Positions 7,502 to 14,828 of a stretch of DNA of 17,312 nt are shown here, in pieces (the first letter of the stretch is position 1; each line of letters begins with the position of its first letter). Source of the stretch: Victivallales bacterium (GTDB lineage: Bacteria; Verrucomicrobiota; Lentisphaeria; Victivallales; JAADHT01). Location of the stretch: NCBI GenBank assembly GCA_016930955.1, contig JAFGFR010000020.1, positions 1 through 17,312 of the forward strand. Reading direction: 5' to 3'. The translations under genes and the position numbers were made by a program. The notes under the pieces are model-generated. The model worked only from the letters and a program-made list of their open reading frames with translations, was not told the origin of the DNA and made no database searches.

Positions 7502-8527
7502 TTACAGCTTCGGGAAGATCGAGAAAATATAGTTCCCGAGCTCTCTTTTAATTTCCGATGACATTTCCAGTGACCTGACGGTATCGAGCGCCGACTTCAG
7601 GAATCCGTGGGCATCCTCGGCGGCCATCGATCGGATGTCGTGCTTTTTGTAGAGGGAGGAAAAGCAGCTGATATCCTCCTTGGAGGGCTTCCGGCTTGTC
7701 ATGGCCGTCCTCAAAGTTTTGCGTTCCGCCGCGGAGCACTGCTTCCATAGCAGGGCGGAAAGATAGTCGCAGCAAAACATGTCTTCCGGGTCGTGGTCGT
7801 CGATGTCGTCCACGATCTGGTATGCCCTACCCGCAAGCAAGCCCGCCTCGTCCAGCCGGGCAAGCTCGCCTTCCGAGGCTTCGCCAGCCAGCACGGCACC
7901 CAGTTTTAAGGGAAGACAAAATGTGTACCGCGCGGTCTTGAGGTCGTATATCTTGAGAATTCCCGACGGCCTCGTGCCCGGGATACCGCGTTTGGCCAGC
8001 ACCTGCTCCTCGAGTTGGCCCCGGACAGTCTGAAGCGCGGTTTCCACCGCGATTCCCAAGGCTTGATCCCGCTTGCCGGCGGGGATGTCAAGCTTCGAGA
8101 ACTCACTAAGGGCCATATTGTAGAGCAGGTCTCCCAGAAGCATCGCCAGCTCTTTTCCCTTTGCCGTTCTGCCCGCCCGATCCGGGAGCTTGTCAAGTGC
8201 CGCATGCAGACTGGGCACCGTCCCCCTTTCTGCAGCGTTGTCTGTTATGTCGTCATGCACCAGGGCGAAGGTGTGCATCAGCTCCACCGCCGCGGCTGCC
8301 CGGAATGCCATGTCGGAGTCTTGTCGGGAGGCGTATCCCTCATAGGACAACACAAGCAGCACCGGCCGCACTCGGCCGGCATCACGGAAAACAAAACCTT
8401 CCAAGGCATCATAGACCTGCTCCTCGTTGCCGCGTATGCCGGCAAGGGCATGCTCGTTCGACATGCAGAAGAGAAGGTAGTCCTCCACCTTGTATCTTAT
8501 CTCGTCTATGTCAACCGGCATGATCAA
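7502..8527 (-). CDS. Polyprenyl diphosphate synthase family protein
   Basis: Trans-isoprenyl diphosphate synthases condense isopentenyl diphosphate onto an allylic primer to make chains for quinones, carotenoids or other lipids. Both aspartate-rich motifs are present: HDDITD at residues 91-96 and QIVDDIDD at 237-244, with the family sequence AMLLGDLLYNMAL at 128-140 and KIYDLKTARYTFCLPLKLGA at 192-211. The first motif is unusual: the arginine pair expected after it (usually RRG) is a single Arg in NAAERG, so diphosphate binding may differ. The product length cannot be predicted. The start is uncertain: TTG at 8527 has GAGG 5 nt upstream, whereas the ATG at 8521 lies 11 nt from it. It lies between a tRNA-Lys gene and the GT9 gene. 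Confidence 0.83.
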   Translation of the reverse strand: MIMPVDIDEIRYKVEDYLLFCMSNEHALAGIRGNEEQVYDALEGFVFRDAGRVRPVLLVLSYEGYASRQDSDMAFRAAAAVELMHTFALVHDDITDNAAERGTVPSLHAALDKLPDRAGRTAKGKELAMLLGDLLYNMALSEFSKLDIPAGKRDQALGIAVETALQTVRGQLEEQVLAKRGIPGTRPSGILKIYDLKTARYTFCLPLKLGAVLAGEASEGELARLDEAGLLAGRAYQIVDDIDDHDPEDMFCCDYLSALLWKQCSAAERKTLRTAMTSRKPSKEDISCFSSLYKKHDIRSMAAEDAHGFLKSALDTVRSLEMSSEIKRELGNYIFSIFPKL

Positions 8528-8606
8528 ATCAACCTCATCAAGCTCTAGTCAGGAAAGCGACAATTGCTTTATTCAGGTTCAAAACTCTGCGTGAACAGCG
8601 AAATGG

Positions 8607-8682
8607 TGGTACGCCCAGAAGGATTCGAACCTTCGACCCAATGATTAAGAGTCATTTGCTCTACCAGCTGAGCTATGGGCGC
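8607..8682 (-). tRNA. tRNA-Lys (anticodon CTT)
   Basis: Read on the minus strand, 76 nt fold as a complete cloverleaf: a 7-bp acceptor stem GCGCCCA/TGGGCGT with a G1-U72 wobble, a D arm GCTC/GAGC, an anticodon arm AATGA/TCATT around the loop CTCTTAA, and a T arm GAAGG/CCTTC around TTCGAAT. The anticodon is CTT (8647-8649 on the plus strand), which reads the AAG lysine codon. The CCA end is encoded in the genome at 8607-8609. The variable loop is the short standard 5 nt. A candidate promoter lies immediately upstream. Confidence 0.97.
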
Positions 8683-8693
8683 ATTATGGCGGC

Positions 8694-8721
8694 AATATGA
8701 ACCAAAAATCGGGGATTTCAA
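8694..8721 (-). promoter_or_regulatory. Candidate sigma70-type promoter of tRNA-Lys
   Basis: On the minus strand, TTGAAA (8721-8716) is followed after 16 bp by CATATT (8699-8694). The -35 box matches consensus at five of six positions and the -10 box at four of six. Transcription would begin near 8687, only about 5 nt before the mature tRNA end, which is a sensible short leader. The call rests on pattern match and position only. Confidence 0.4.
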
Positions 8722-8758
8722 ACTTCTTTGGGAAAAAACTGTTAAAATCCTGATTTGA

Positions 8759-8891
8759 GAGTCAATTTCAAGACTACCCGTGGGCGTCTGCCTGTGCGTC
8801 GCACGCAGACAGGCGCGGCGTGGTGTTTCGCCGCACCGTCTGCCGCGCCTGCACTCCCGGCACCGTTCACGATGGTTTTTGAAATTGGCTC
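8759..8891. mobile_element. MITE-like element 1 (133 bp) with terminal inverted repeats
   Basis: The left end reads GAGTCAATTTCAA and the right end, on the opposite strand, GAGCCAATTTCAA: 12 of 13 identical, with weaker matching further in. A TTGA lies directly outside each end (8755-8758 and 8892-8895), a candidate 4-bp target duplication. The last 66 bp (8826-8891) match 14690-14755 of element 2 at 55 of 66 positions without gaps. The first 28 bp match the start of element 2 at 24 of 28. Inside, 8790-8814 forms a hairpin (GCCTGTGCGT against ACGC-AG-ACAGGC). There is no transposase. The right end overlaps the 3' end of the GH106-like gene, which stops at 8867. Confidence 0.75.
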
Positions 8892-11800
8892 TTGACTATT
8901 ATTTCGGGTGCCGAGAAAAGTCCGCATGGCACGAGCTTGTATTTTTCACCTGCGTTTTCGAATTGTCCCGGGCCGGTCCACTTTGGCCATTTCTCCTTGT
9001 TGTGCAGAGGCCCGTGCGAATTTCGCCGGTGTGATATAAGCTCGATCTCCAGAAAAAAGGGCTCACCGGATTTTATATGCCGTGTCAAGTCTATCTCGTT
9101 TGGCTCCCATGCTGTTGTTCCGGCCTCTTCGCCGTTGATGCTTACTCTGACCGCCGTGCCCTCCCATCCGCAGGTCTTGAGGAATACACGCTGTGCCTTC
9201 TCGAAGGAGACCTTTGTGCTGCACGTGTACGAGACCGCCCCGGAATAGAACGGCAGCCCCTGCCGGCACCAATCACCAAGCTTGAGATTTGCTGGCAAAG
9301 GAATGATGTGGCATGCCCCGTTGGAGGGCAAACTTACCCCGAAGGCACCGAGAAGGTATATGATTTCTAATCCGGGATGATCCTCGTCGTAAAGGCATTT
9401 GAGTGACAGCACATTTTGTCCTTTTCTCAGTGTCCCCGAGGGCAGCGGGAGTTTTTTCAGCGACAAATCGCACCACCATCCGCATTCGGCATCCGGGTCG
9501 AGCTTATGACCGTTGAGCTCAATCTCGAAAAGTTCGGGTTTCTCTATCGCCAGGGATGCCGGCAGCGCAGGAATATCACGGACATCGAAATTGTACCTCA
9601 AATGCAGCTCGATTTTCTTGGTTTTTTCCTTCTTGTTTCTGGCCCAGGGCTGCACCATCTGTCCCCCGCGGCACTGCACGCCGAGAGCCCTTCTTGCCGC
9701 ATGGTCCGCCTCGAGGACTTCCATGCTGCTCCACTTGCCCTCGCCCACCCTGACTTCCGGCCTGTCGAGGACAAGCACGTTCTCCTCGGAAAGCCTGATC
9801 TGCCAACTGCTCCTTGACAGTTTAGTTTTCCGGGAGACCCGCAACATTTTGCGTCGTGCGAGTCCGCTGTGTTTGCGCTTCTTCTCGACGACAAAAAGCT
9901 TTGATCCCAGTTCCGGGAGCGAGGTATCGATCTCGACTCTGCCTCCGGCGCGTCTGCTCCATGCAAGGAAAATCTCCCCGGTTTCAGGATCGAGCTCGAT
10001 GACATCCCCTTCGCAGCCGTCGAAGCCGCTCACTCTCACTGAATCGTAGCTCGCCTTTCTGTCGCGCACCGGGGGGCAGCCAATATCCTTGCCCCGGGAC
10101 TGGCTGCTGCCGAATCCAGTATTGCACATAAAAAAGTAGAACCTGTCGGCATCCTCGCGCAAAAGATACAACGCATCGGCGATCTCACCCCCACATCCGT
10201 CAGTTATCGAGACGCGCCTGCAGCATTCCACTGCGGCTGCCAGTCCGGGGCCGAAGCTTGGCGCAGAGGCGCAGTTTTTTGCGAATTCCGCAACCGCGTC
10301 GTTTTTTACCGCGTCAACATGTCCCGGGATGTCCCCGGCAAAGACCACTTTCCCGCCGGCATCACGGAATTCCTTCAGCAGCTTGAGCGTCGTCGAGCGA
10401 AGCGTGAGAAGCGGAGGGACCACAACAGCCCTGTACTCGGCAAGGGCAAGCTTCAAAACAGGGTTCTTGCCGCCCACCACAGACCCGTGGCGCGACATCA
10501 TCTCCTCGTCGCCGTAGTCGAAGTCTATGCCTGCATCCAGAAGCGAGTCGCGAAGTTTGATGAACATGCCGTTGAAAGCCTTTTCCCGTCCGCCCTCGTC
10601 ATGCCCCTTCTTGAAGAGCAGCCACATGCTCTCGTTGGCATGAAGGACCAGCAGGTCACGCACCTCGACTCCATTGGTCATAACAGCATTTATCCTTGCG
10701 AAGTAGTCCTCGACCTTGGAATAGTGCCGGCACCACGGAGACTGGTAGAAAATCCCTGCCGGATAGTCGCGCTTAGCCTGCCCCTGCATAGTGTACCACG
10801 AAAGATGCTGGCACCTCAGGTTGATCCCGAGCGCTGCCTGCCAGTCGCCGAGTGCCTTGTGCCCCTTGAAGGGGAAGTCCCAGCCTGTGCAACCATATGT
10901 CTCCGTGAGCCGCCATTTCCTGCCGAGCTGACGCGCAGCTGAAGACACCTGCTTGGCGGTGTCGTACTCGCGGTCGTACTCGGTCAGCAAGTCCATCCCC
11001 GGGGCCTGCATGTGCTCGTAGAACCTCAAGCAGCTTCCCACGCATGAAACTTGACTTCCCAAAGTCGGCTCGGCAAGTACGTGCCCTGTGTGCATCATGT
11101 TGTTTTTCCCGCACCATTCGCCGATCTGCCGAGCAAATGAATCCACGAACATGGCGGTGATGCAGTCATGGTAGTGGTATCTGGCCCTCGGGAACTCGAT
11201 GCCTGCGATGTCGAGGAATATCTCCGGCAGGTGCCCGAGGATATCATATCCGTGCATCCTCTTGAACTCCTGCCTGAGCTTGCGCGACCACGGGGCTGAA
11301 GTCCTCGAGTCGTCAATCCTCTGGCACACTTGCATGAAGTTCGGCTCGTCGGTGAAAATCCCAGGGACGACCTTGCCGAAATCCTCTCCGACCTCCTTTA
11401 GGTAGCGCTCGTGAGTGACCTCGATAAAACGCGCCACCGCCTCCCTGTCGAGCGTGTCGAGATACGTCTGTCCGTTGTACCAGCTCGATTCGCCTTGCAA
11501 TGACACGTGAAAGTGCAGCAGTGTCTCGCCGGGTAACAGCCTTGTGTCGTTGCCTTCGAGCTCCCTGAGTTTAGTTGCTTTTCCGGAATCATCCAGCAGT
11601 GCGGCGAAAAGCGCGAGGGTACCTTCCTTCTTTTCGAACCCCTTCCCGTTGGGTAGCTCCTCCATCACCAAGATCCTCGCACGGTAAGTCTTGTCACAGG
11701 TCACCAGACCGCCGGCGGCGCCGGAAGGCCACCTGTCCTCGTCATAGAGCCAGGCATTCATCCCCAACTTCCTGGCCTCGTCTATGCATGCCCTCACGCA

Positions 11801-12010
11801 GTCGAACCATTCGTCGGAAAGATATGCTGTATCAAGACCCACCCTGGAGTGCATGAAGAACCCGCCGAGACCCATCTTCTTCATGAGCCTGATCTGTCGG
11901 CGAAGCTCCCCGGTCTCGAGCTTCCCGTTCCATGCCCAGAAGGGCGCTCCGCGAAATTCGCAACTTGCTTCCCTGAAACTTTCAAGCCACTTCTCTTTGC
12001 CACTGTTCAT
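8867..12010 (-). CDS. GH106-like glycoside hydrolase, probably cytoplasmic
   Basis: A 1047-residue enzyme. The N-terminal barrel (about 1-440) carries hallmark segments of GH106 alpha-L-rhamnosidase-related proteins: APFWAWNGKLETGELRRQI (22-40), GLGGFFMHSRVGLDTAYLSD (47-66) and WLYDEDRWPSGAAGG (87-101). The likely catalytic glutamates are E222 in FTDEPN and E370 in RLTETYGCTG. A Rossmann-like domain (about 445-600, with VVVPPLLTL and GGKVVFAGDIPGH) follows, then beta-sandwich regions and a galactose-binding-like jelly roll at about 920-1035 (VFLKTCGWEGTAVRVSINGE). No signal peptide is present, so it probably acts on imported oligosaccharides. AGGAG lies 6 nt before the ATG. The final codons (SQFQKPS and stop) come from the end of MITE-like element 1. 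It is divergent from an AraC-type regulator that likely controls it. Rhamnosidase activity is only one option. Confidence 0.82.
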   Translation of the reverse strand: MNSGKEKWLESFREASCEFRGAPFWAWNGKLETGELRRQIRLMKKMGLGGFFMHSRVGLDTAYLSDEWFDCVRACIDEARKLGMNAWLYDEDRWPSGAAGGLVTCDKTYRARILVMEELPNGKGFEKKEGTLALFAALLDDSGKATKLRELEGNDTRLLPGETLLHFHVSLQGESSWYNGQTYLDTLDREAVARFIEVTHERYLKEVGEDFGKVVPGIFTDEPNFMQVCQRIDDSRTSAPWSRKLRQEFKRMHGYDILGHLPEIFLDIAGIEFPRARYHYHDCITAMFVDSFARQIGEWCGKNNMMHTGHVLAEPTLGSQVSCVGSCLRFYEHMQAPGMDLLTEYDREYDTAKQVSSAARQLGRKWRLTETYGCTGWDFPFKGHKALGDWQAALGINLRCQHLSWYTMQGQAKRDYPAGIFYQSPWCRHYSKVEDYFARINAVMTNGVEVRDLLVLHANESMWLLFKKGHDEGGREKAFNGMFIKLRDSLLDAGIDFDYGDEEMMSRHGSVVGGKNPVLKLALAEYRAVVVPPLLTLRSTTLKLLKEFRDAGGKVVFAGDIPGHVDAVKNDAVAEFAKNCASAPSFGPGLAAAVECCRRVSITDGCGGEIADALYLLREDADRFYFFMCNTGFGSSQSRGKDIGCPPVRDRKASYDSVRVSGFDGCEGDVIELDPETGEIFLAWSRRAGGRVEIDTSLPELGSKLFVVEKKRKHSGLARRKMLRVSRKTKLSRSSWQIRLSEENVLVLDRPEVRVGEGKWSSMEVLEADHAARRALGVQCRGGQMVQPWARNKKEKTKKIELHLRYNFDVRDIPALPASLAIEKPELFEIELNGHKLDPDAECGWWCDLSLKKLPLPSGTLRKGQNVLSLKCLYDEDHPGLEIIYLLGAFGVSLPSNGACHIIPLPANLKLGDWCRQGLPFYSGAVSYTCSTKVSFEKAQRVFLKTCGWEGTAVRVSINGEEAGTTAWEPNEIDLTRHIKSGEPFFLEIELISHRRNSHGPLHNKEKWPKWTGPGQFENAGEKYKLVPCGLFSAPEIIVKSQFQKPS

Positions 12011-12163
12011 CTCGTGCTCCTGGAGTTAGATTTCTCAGCATGCTTCCTTCCTTACCGTGCCATCTGCCGGTCCGCAGACAAAACACTCACATGGCGACAA
12101 TCTACTTCAAAACTTTTGCCGCAACCTTGATTTTATTTTCAAAAAACAGCATTATATTCCCAA
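12011..12163. promoter_or_regulatory. Divergent intergenic region between the GH106-like gene and its AraC neighbour
   Basis: This 153-bp spacer must hold the promoters of both genes and probably the regulator's binding sites. An inverted pair CTGC...GCAG lies near 12064-12080, and the right 60 bp are AT-rich. A TATATT box at 12153-12158 lies only 5 bp before the AraC ATG; if it is the -10 box, the transcript would start at or next to the start codon. No convincing -35 box with normal spacing is seen for it: TTGATT at 12127 is 20 bp away. Confidence 0.5.
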
Positions 12164-13033
12164 ATGCAGACAGCAAGCTCGATATATTTTGGCGGTGACG
12201 ACCCTCTGGCCCTCGTCAGGATGCGCGAGCAGAACGAGACATCACTGCACGAGCATGAGTTCCATGAGCTTGTCGTCGTGTTTGCTGGTCGGGGTGTACA
12301 CTTTACCGATGACGAGGACTATGATATCTGCTCGGGAGATGTCTTCCTTGTGCTCCCTGGCATCTCGCACGGGTACCGGGACACGATGAACCTGGATATC
12401 GAGAACATCCTCTACCTCCCTGGCAGGATAGGTATGCCTCTCTCTGACCTGAGGGACATCCCAGGTTATCAGGCCTTCTTCGAGTTCGAACCGAAGATGA
12501 GGCGCAGCCAGTCCTTCAGGGGGAAGCTGAACCTCGATCCCGCATCTTTGCGTAAGGTAGCCATGCTCGTCTCGGAGATCACACGGGAGCTGAACTCAAA
12601 CATGCCCGGGAAAAACTTCGCATCAATCGCATACTTCATGCAGATCGTTTCAATCATAGCACGAAAATACAGCAATATCGAGAGCGACGAGGGCAAGGCC
12701 ATGCTGGGGATCGCCGACCTTATATCCCACATCGAGAAGAACCATACAGGGAAAATCACCCTTCCTGCGCTTGCGAAGTTCGCCGGCATGTCCAAGAGCT
12801 CTCTGTACAGGAACTTTCTCGCCGCCTTGGGCATCCCTCCGGTGCAATATCTCATCAGGACACGGATGGAGAAGGCGGCGGAGGTCCTCAGGAACTCCAG
12901 GGCCAACGTCACGGAGGCCGCATTCGCCTCCGGATTCAATGACAGCAATTATTTCGTCAGGCAGTTCCGCAGGCACTTCGGCATCACCCCGGGCAAATAC
13001 AGACAGCTGCATCAGTCCGGCAAACACCGATAG
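12164..13033 (+). CDS. AraC-family transcriptional regulator with cupin-type sensor domain
   Basis: A 289-residue regulator. The N-terminal half is a cupin-like ligand-binding domain with the His-rich strand LHEHEFHELVVVF (28-40) and CSGDVFLVLPGISHGY (56-71), typical of sugar-responsive AraC proteins such as RhaS. The C-terminal 100 residues form the two helix-turn-helix motifs of the family: LPALAKFAGMSKSSLYRNF (200-218) and VTEAAFASGFNDSNYFVRQF (249-268), ending HFGITPGKYR. It is transcribed divergently from the GH106-like glycosidase, so it probably activates that gene when the sugar is present; this is inference from context. No Shine-Dalgarno sequence is visible before the ATG at 12164. 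An in-frame ATG at 12221 also lacks a site and would remove the first cupin strand, so I kept 12164. Confidence 0.9.
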   Translation: MQTASSIYFGGDDPLALVRMREQNETSLHEHEFHELVVVFAGRGVHFTDDEDYDICSGDVFLVLPGISHGYRDTMNLDIENILYLPGRIGMPLSDLRDIPGYQAFFEFEPKMRRSQSFRGKLNLDPASLRKVAMLVSEITRELNSNMPGKNFASIAYFMQIVSIIARKYSNIESDEGKAMLGIADLISHIEKNHTGKITLPALAKFAGMSKSSLYRNFLAALGIPPVQYLIRTRMEKAAEVLRNSRANVTEAAFASGFNDSNYFVRQFRRHFGITPGKYRQLHQSGKHR

Positions 13034-13034
13034 G

Positions 13035-13059
13035 CGGAGTTCTGCAGATTGACACTCCG
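13035..13059. other. Small hairpin in the AraC/pyrC convergent spacer
   Basis: CGGAGT (13035-13040) pairs perfectly with ACTCCG (13054-13059) around a 13-nt loop in the 34-bp gap between the two converging stop codons. On the plus strand it is followed by GTAAAAAA rather than a T-run; on the minus strand the T-run lies before the stem. It may still help end both transcripts, but it does not have the form of an intrinsic terminator. Confidence 0.35.
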
Positions 13060-13067
13060 GTAAAAAA

Positions 13068-14360
13068 TCACAACCCCTTTATCCTGCTGAAGACAGGCTT
13101 GCCGTCAACGATCGTCGCACAAACCCTGCCGCGGGTGTCCCAGCCGTGGAAGGGGGTATTCCGGGACTTTGATCGGAATTTTGATTTGTCGACGGTCATT
13201 TTTTCGTCGGGGTTGAATATTGTTATGTCGGCGTTTGCGCCGATATCGAGCGTGCCGGCATTGATGCCCAGCACCTCTGCCGGGCCGACGGTGAACTTGG
13301 ATACAAGCTCCGGCAAGGATAGGAGCTTCTTATGGTACAGACATGTGAGGCACACAGTCAGGGCAGTTTCGAGACCAATGACCCCGTTGGGCGCGTAGTC
13401 AAACTCGACGAGCTTCTCGGTCTCGGTGTGTGGAGCGTGGTCGCTGGCTATGCATGTTATCGTCCCGTCGGCCAGACCTTCAACCAAGGCCTCGATATGG
13501 TTTGACGATCGTATCGGGGGCGACACTTTGTAGTTCGTGTCGAAAGACTTTATCACCTCGTCTGTGATTGCCAGATGGTGGGGCGTGACTTCCGCCGACA
13601 CTGGCACCCCGCGCTTCCTCGCCTCCCTGACCATCCTCACACTCCCCCGTGTGCTGATGTGCTGTATATGTATCTTCCATCCGACTATCTCGGAGAGTAT
13701 TATGTCCCGTGCCACCATCAGCTCCTCCGCCGCCGCAGGTATGCCCCTCAGCCCGAGGAGCACCGACCACTTGCCCTCGTGCATCACTCCGTCGCTCGCG
13801 AGATTCGCATCCTCGCAATGGTCCAGTATCGGCAGGGAGAAAGTCTTGGCGTACTCGACTATGTGCCGCATGACCTCATGGTTCTGGACACAGCTGCCGT
13901 CGTCCGTCAGAGCTGCCACCCCGCACTTCTTCAGGCTCCCTATGCTGGACATGCTCTCTCCCTTCTGGCCGACTGTCATGGCAGCGGCCACAAGAACTTT
14001 CACAACCCCCTCTTCAGCAGCATGCCGCCGGACATACTCGATCGTGCCGGGGTTGTCGGTCACAGGGCTCGTGTTGGGCATCGCGAGCACCGTCGTGAAT
14101 CCTCCGGCCGCCGCCGCTTGAGTACCCGTCCTTATCGTCTCTTTGTCGGTCCTGCCTGGCTGGCGAAGATGCACGTGCATGTCTATCAATCCCGGCGAGA
14201 CGACCAATCCCCCCACATCGACCACTCTGGGATCCCTCAATTGCGAAGGCTTGACTATCTTGCCGCCGGAGACAGCGACATCGCCCTTGCGGTCCTTCCC
14301 GTTCGCAGGATCAACAACCCTGCCGTTGCTGAACAGTATATCGCCCTCTCCGCCTTTCAT
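13068..14360 (-). CDS. pyrC: Dihydroorotase, type I
   Basis: Dihydroorotase closes carbamoyl-aspartate to dihydroorotate, the third step of pyrimidine synthesis, in the cytoplasm. The 430-residue length is right for the bacterial type I enzyme. Metal and catalytic residues are in the expected places: the HVH motif in GLIDMHVHLRQPG (H62, H64), the Asp in ALTDDGS (D153/D154), H181 in ILDHCED, H234 in IHIQHISTRG, and D307 in IASDHAPHTE. The start was moved from an ATG at 14381 to the one at 14360 because AGGGG (14366-14370) lies 5 nt before it, and the protein then begins MKGGEGDILFSNGRVVDP as in homologues. No other pyrimidine gene is adjacent. It is divergent from gyrA. Confidence 0.93.
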   Translation of the reverse strand: MKGGEGDILFSNGRVVDPANGKDRKGDVAVSGGKIVKPSQLRDPRVVDVGGLVVSPGLIDMHVHLRQPGRTDKETIRTGTQAAAAGGFTTVLAMPNTSPVTDNPGTIEYVRRHAAEEGVVKVLVAAAMTVGQKGESMSSIGSLKKCGVAALTDDGSCVQNHEVMRHIVEYAKTFSLPILDHCEDANLASDGVMHEGKWSVLLGLRGIPAAAEELMVARDIILSEIVGWKIHIQHISTRGSVRMVREARKRGVPVSAEVTPHHLAITDEVIKSFDTNYKVSPPIRSSNHIEALVEGLADGTITCIASDHAPHTETEKLVEFDYAPNGVIGLETALTVCLTCLYHKKLLSLPELVSKFTVGPAEVLGINAGTLDIGANADITIFNPDEKMTVDKSKFRSKSRNTPFHGWDTRGRVCATIVDGKPVFSRIKGL

Positions 14361-14420
14361 AGTATCCCCTTTCTTTTGCACATGAAAATTCCACCGGATC
14401 CACCCTATGCCAACAGCCCT

Positions 14421-14449
14421 ATATTACATCCTGCAGGTCGAAAACGCAA
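14421..14449 (-). promoter_or_regulatory. Candidate pyrC promoter
   Basis: On the minus strand TTGCGT (14449-14444) and TAATAT (14426-14421) are 17 bp apart. The -10 box matches at four of six positions; the -35 box is weak, sharing only TTG. The transcript would begin about 55 nt before the chosen pyrC start. It lies just outside the left end of MITE-like element 2. Confidence 0.35.
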
Positions 14450-14474
14450 CACTCTTTTGATTTTATTCAGCCCG

Positions 14475-14755
14475 GAGCCAATTTCAAAACTCCCCGTGGC
14501 CGCACGGCATGCCATTTTGTATGCGAGGCCACGCCAATGCAGGAGCAGGCATACCTCCCTGGTCTGTCCCGACCGCTCAGGCGTGGCATTCGCGCCGAAA
14601 AAACTTGCCGCCCAAAGGGTTAAGGCGGAAACATGGTATGCGCCACGGCGAAATGGCGGGCACAGACAGCTTAAGGTATGCACCAGCAATTTCGCCGCAC
14701 CGTCTGCCGCACCTGCGCTCCCAACGCGGTTCACGCGGAGTTTTGAAACTGGCTC
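14475..14755. mobile_element. MITE-like element 2 (281 bp) with terminal inverted repeats
   Basis: The left end GAGCCAATTTCAAAACTCC and the right end, on the other strand, GAGCCAGTTTCAAAACTCC match at 18 of 19 positions, and the match continues through CGTG after one more mismatch. The flanking G/C pair at 14474 and 14756 also fits, so the inverted repeat is about 25 bp. The last 66 bp (14690-14755) match element 1 at 55 of 66. The unique middle has several short inverted repeats but no open frame with a recognisable product and no transposase. No clear flanking direct repeat is visible, unlike element 1. It sits between the candidate pyrC and gyrA promoters. Confidence 0.78.
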
Positions 14756-14793
14756 CAAAAAAAAAATAGCGGTTTTTTCTCAAAACAGTGTCC

Positions 14794-14809
14794 TTTTGAC
14801 TTGTCAAAA
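14794..14809. promoter_or_regulatory. 16-bp palindrome overlapping the candidate gyrA -35 box
   Basis: TTTTGAC (14794-14800) and GTCAAAA (14803-14809) are perfect 7-bp arms around TT. The right arm overlaps TTGTCA, the candidate -35 box. Its form is that of a dimeric repressor operator, but no regulator is identified. Confidence 0.45.
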
Positions 14810-14828
14810 ATGCCCCGTGCACTACATT
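14801..14828 (+). promoter_or_regulatory. Candidate gyrA promoter
   Basis: TTGTCA (14801-14806) and TACATT (14823-14828) are separated by 16 bp; they match consensus at five and four of six positions. Transcription would start near 14835, giving a leader of about 83 nt. The support is from pattern and position only. Confidence 0.4.

Noticed and set aside
6658..7551. Plus-strand open frame of about 300 codons opposite the GT9 gene.
   Set aside because: The minus-strand product is a clear GT9 enzyme; the opposite frame shows no motif.
8742..8927. A small minus-strand frame through element 1, matching one through element 2 (14405-14758), both encoding GSAGAADGAAK.
   Set aside because: Over the 22 shared codons only two of seven changed codons are synonymous, so the similarity reflects DNA conservation, not selection on a protein. 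There is also no ribosome binding site or known family.
14756..14790. A-tract after element 2 as a rho-independent terminator on the minus strand.
   Set aside because: The T-run on the minus strand is not preceded by a stable GC-rich stem, and no gene reads into it.
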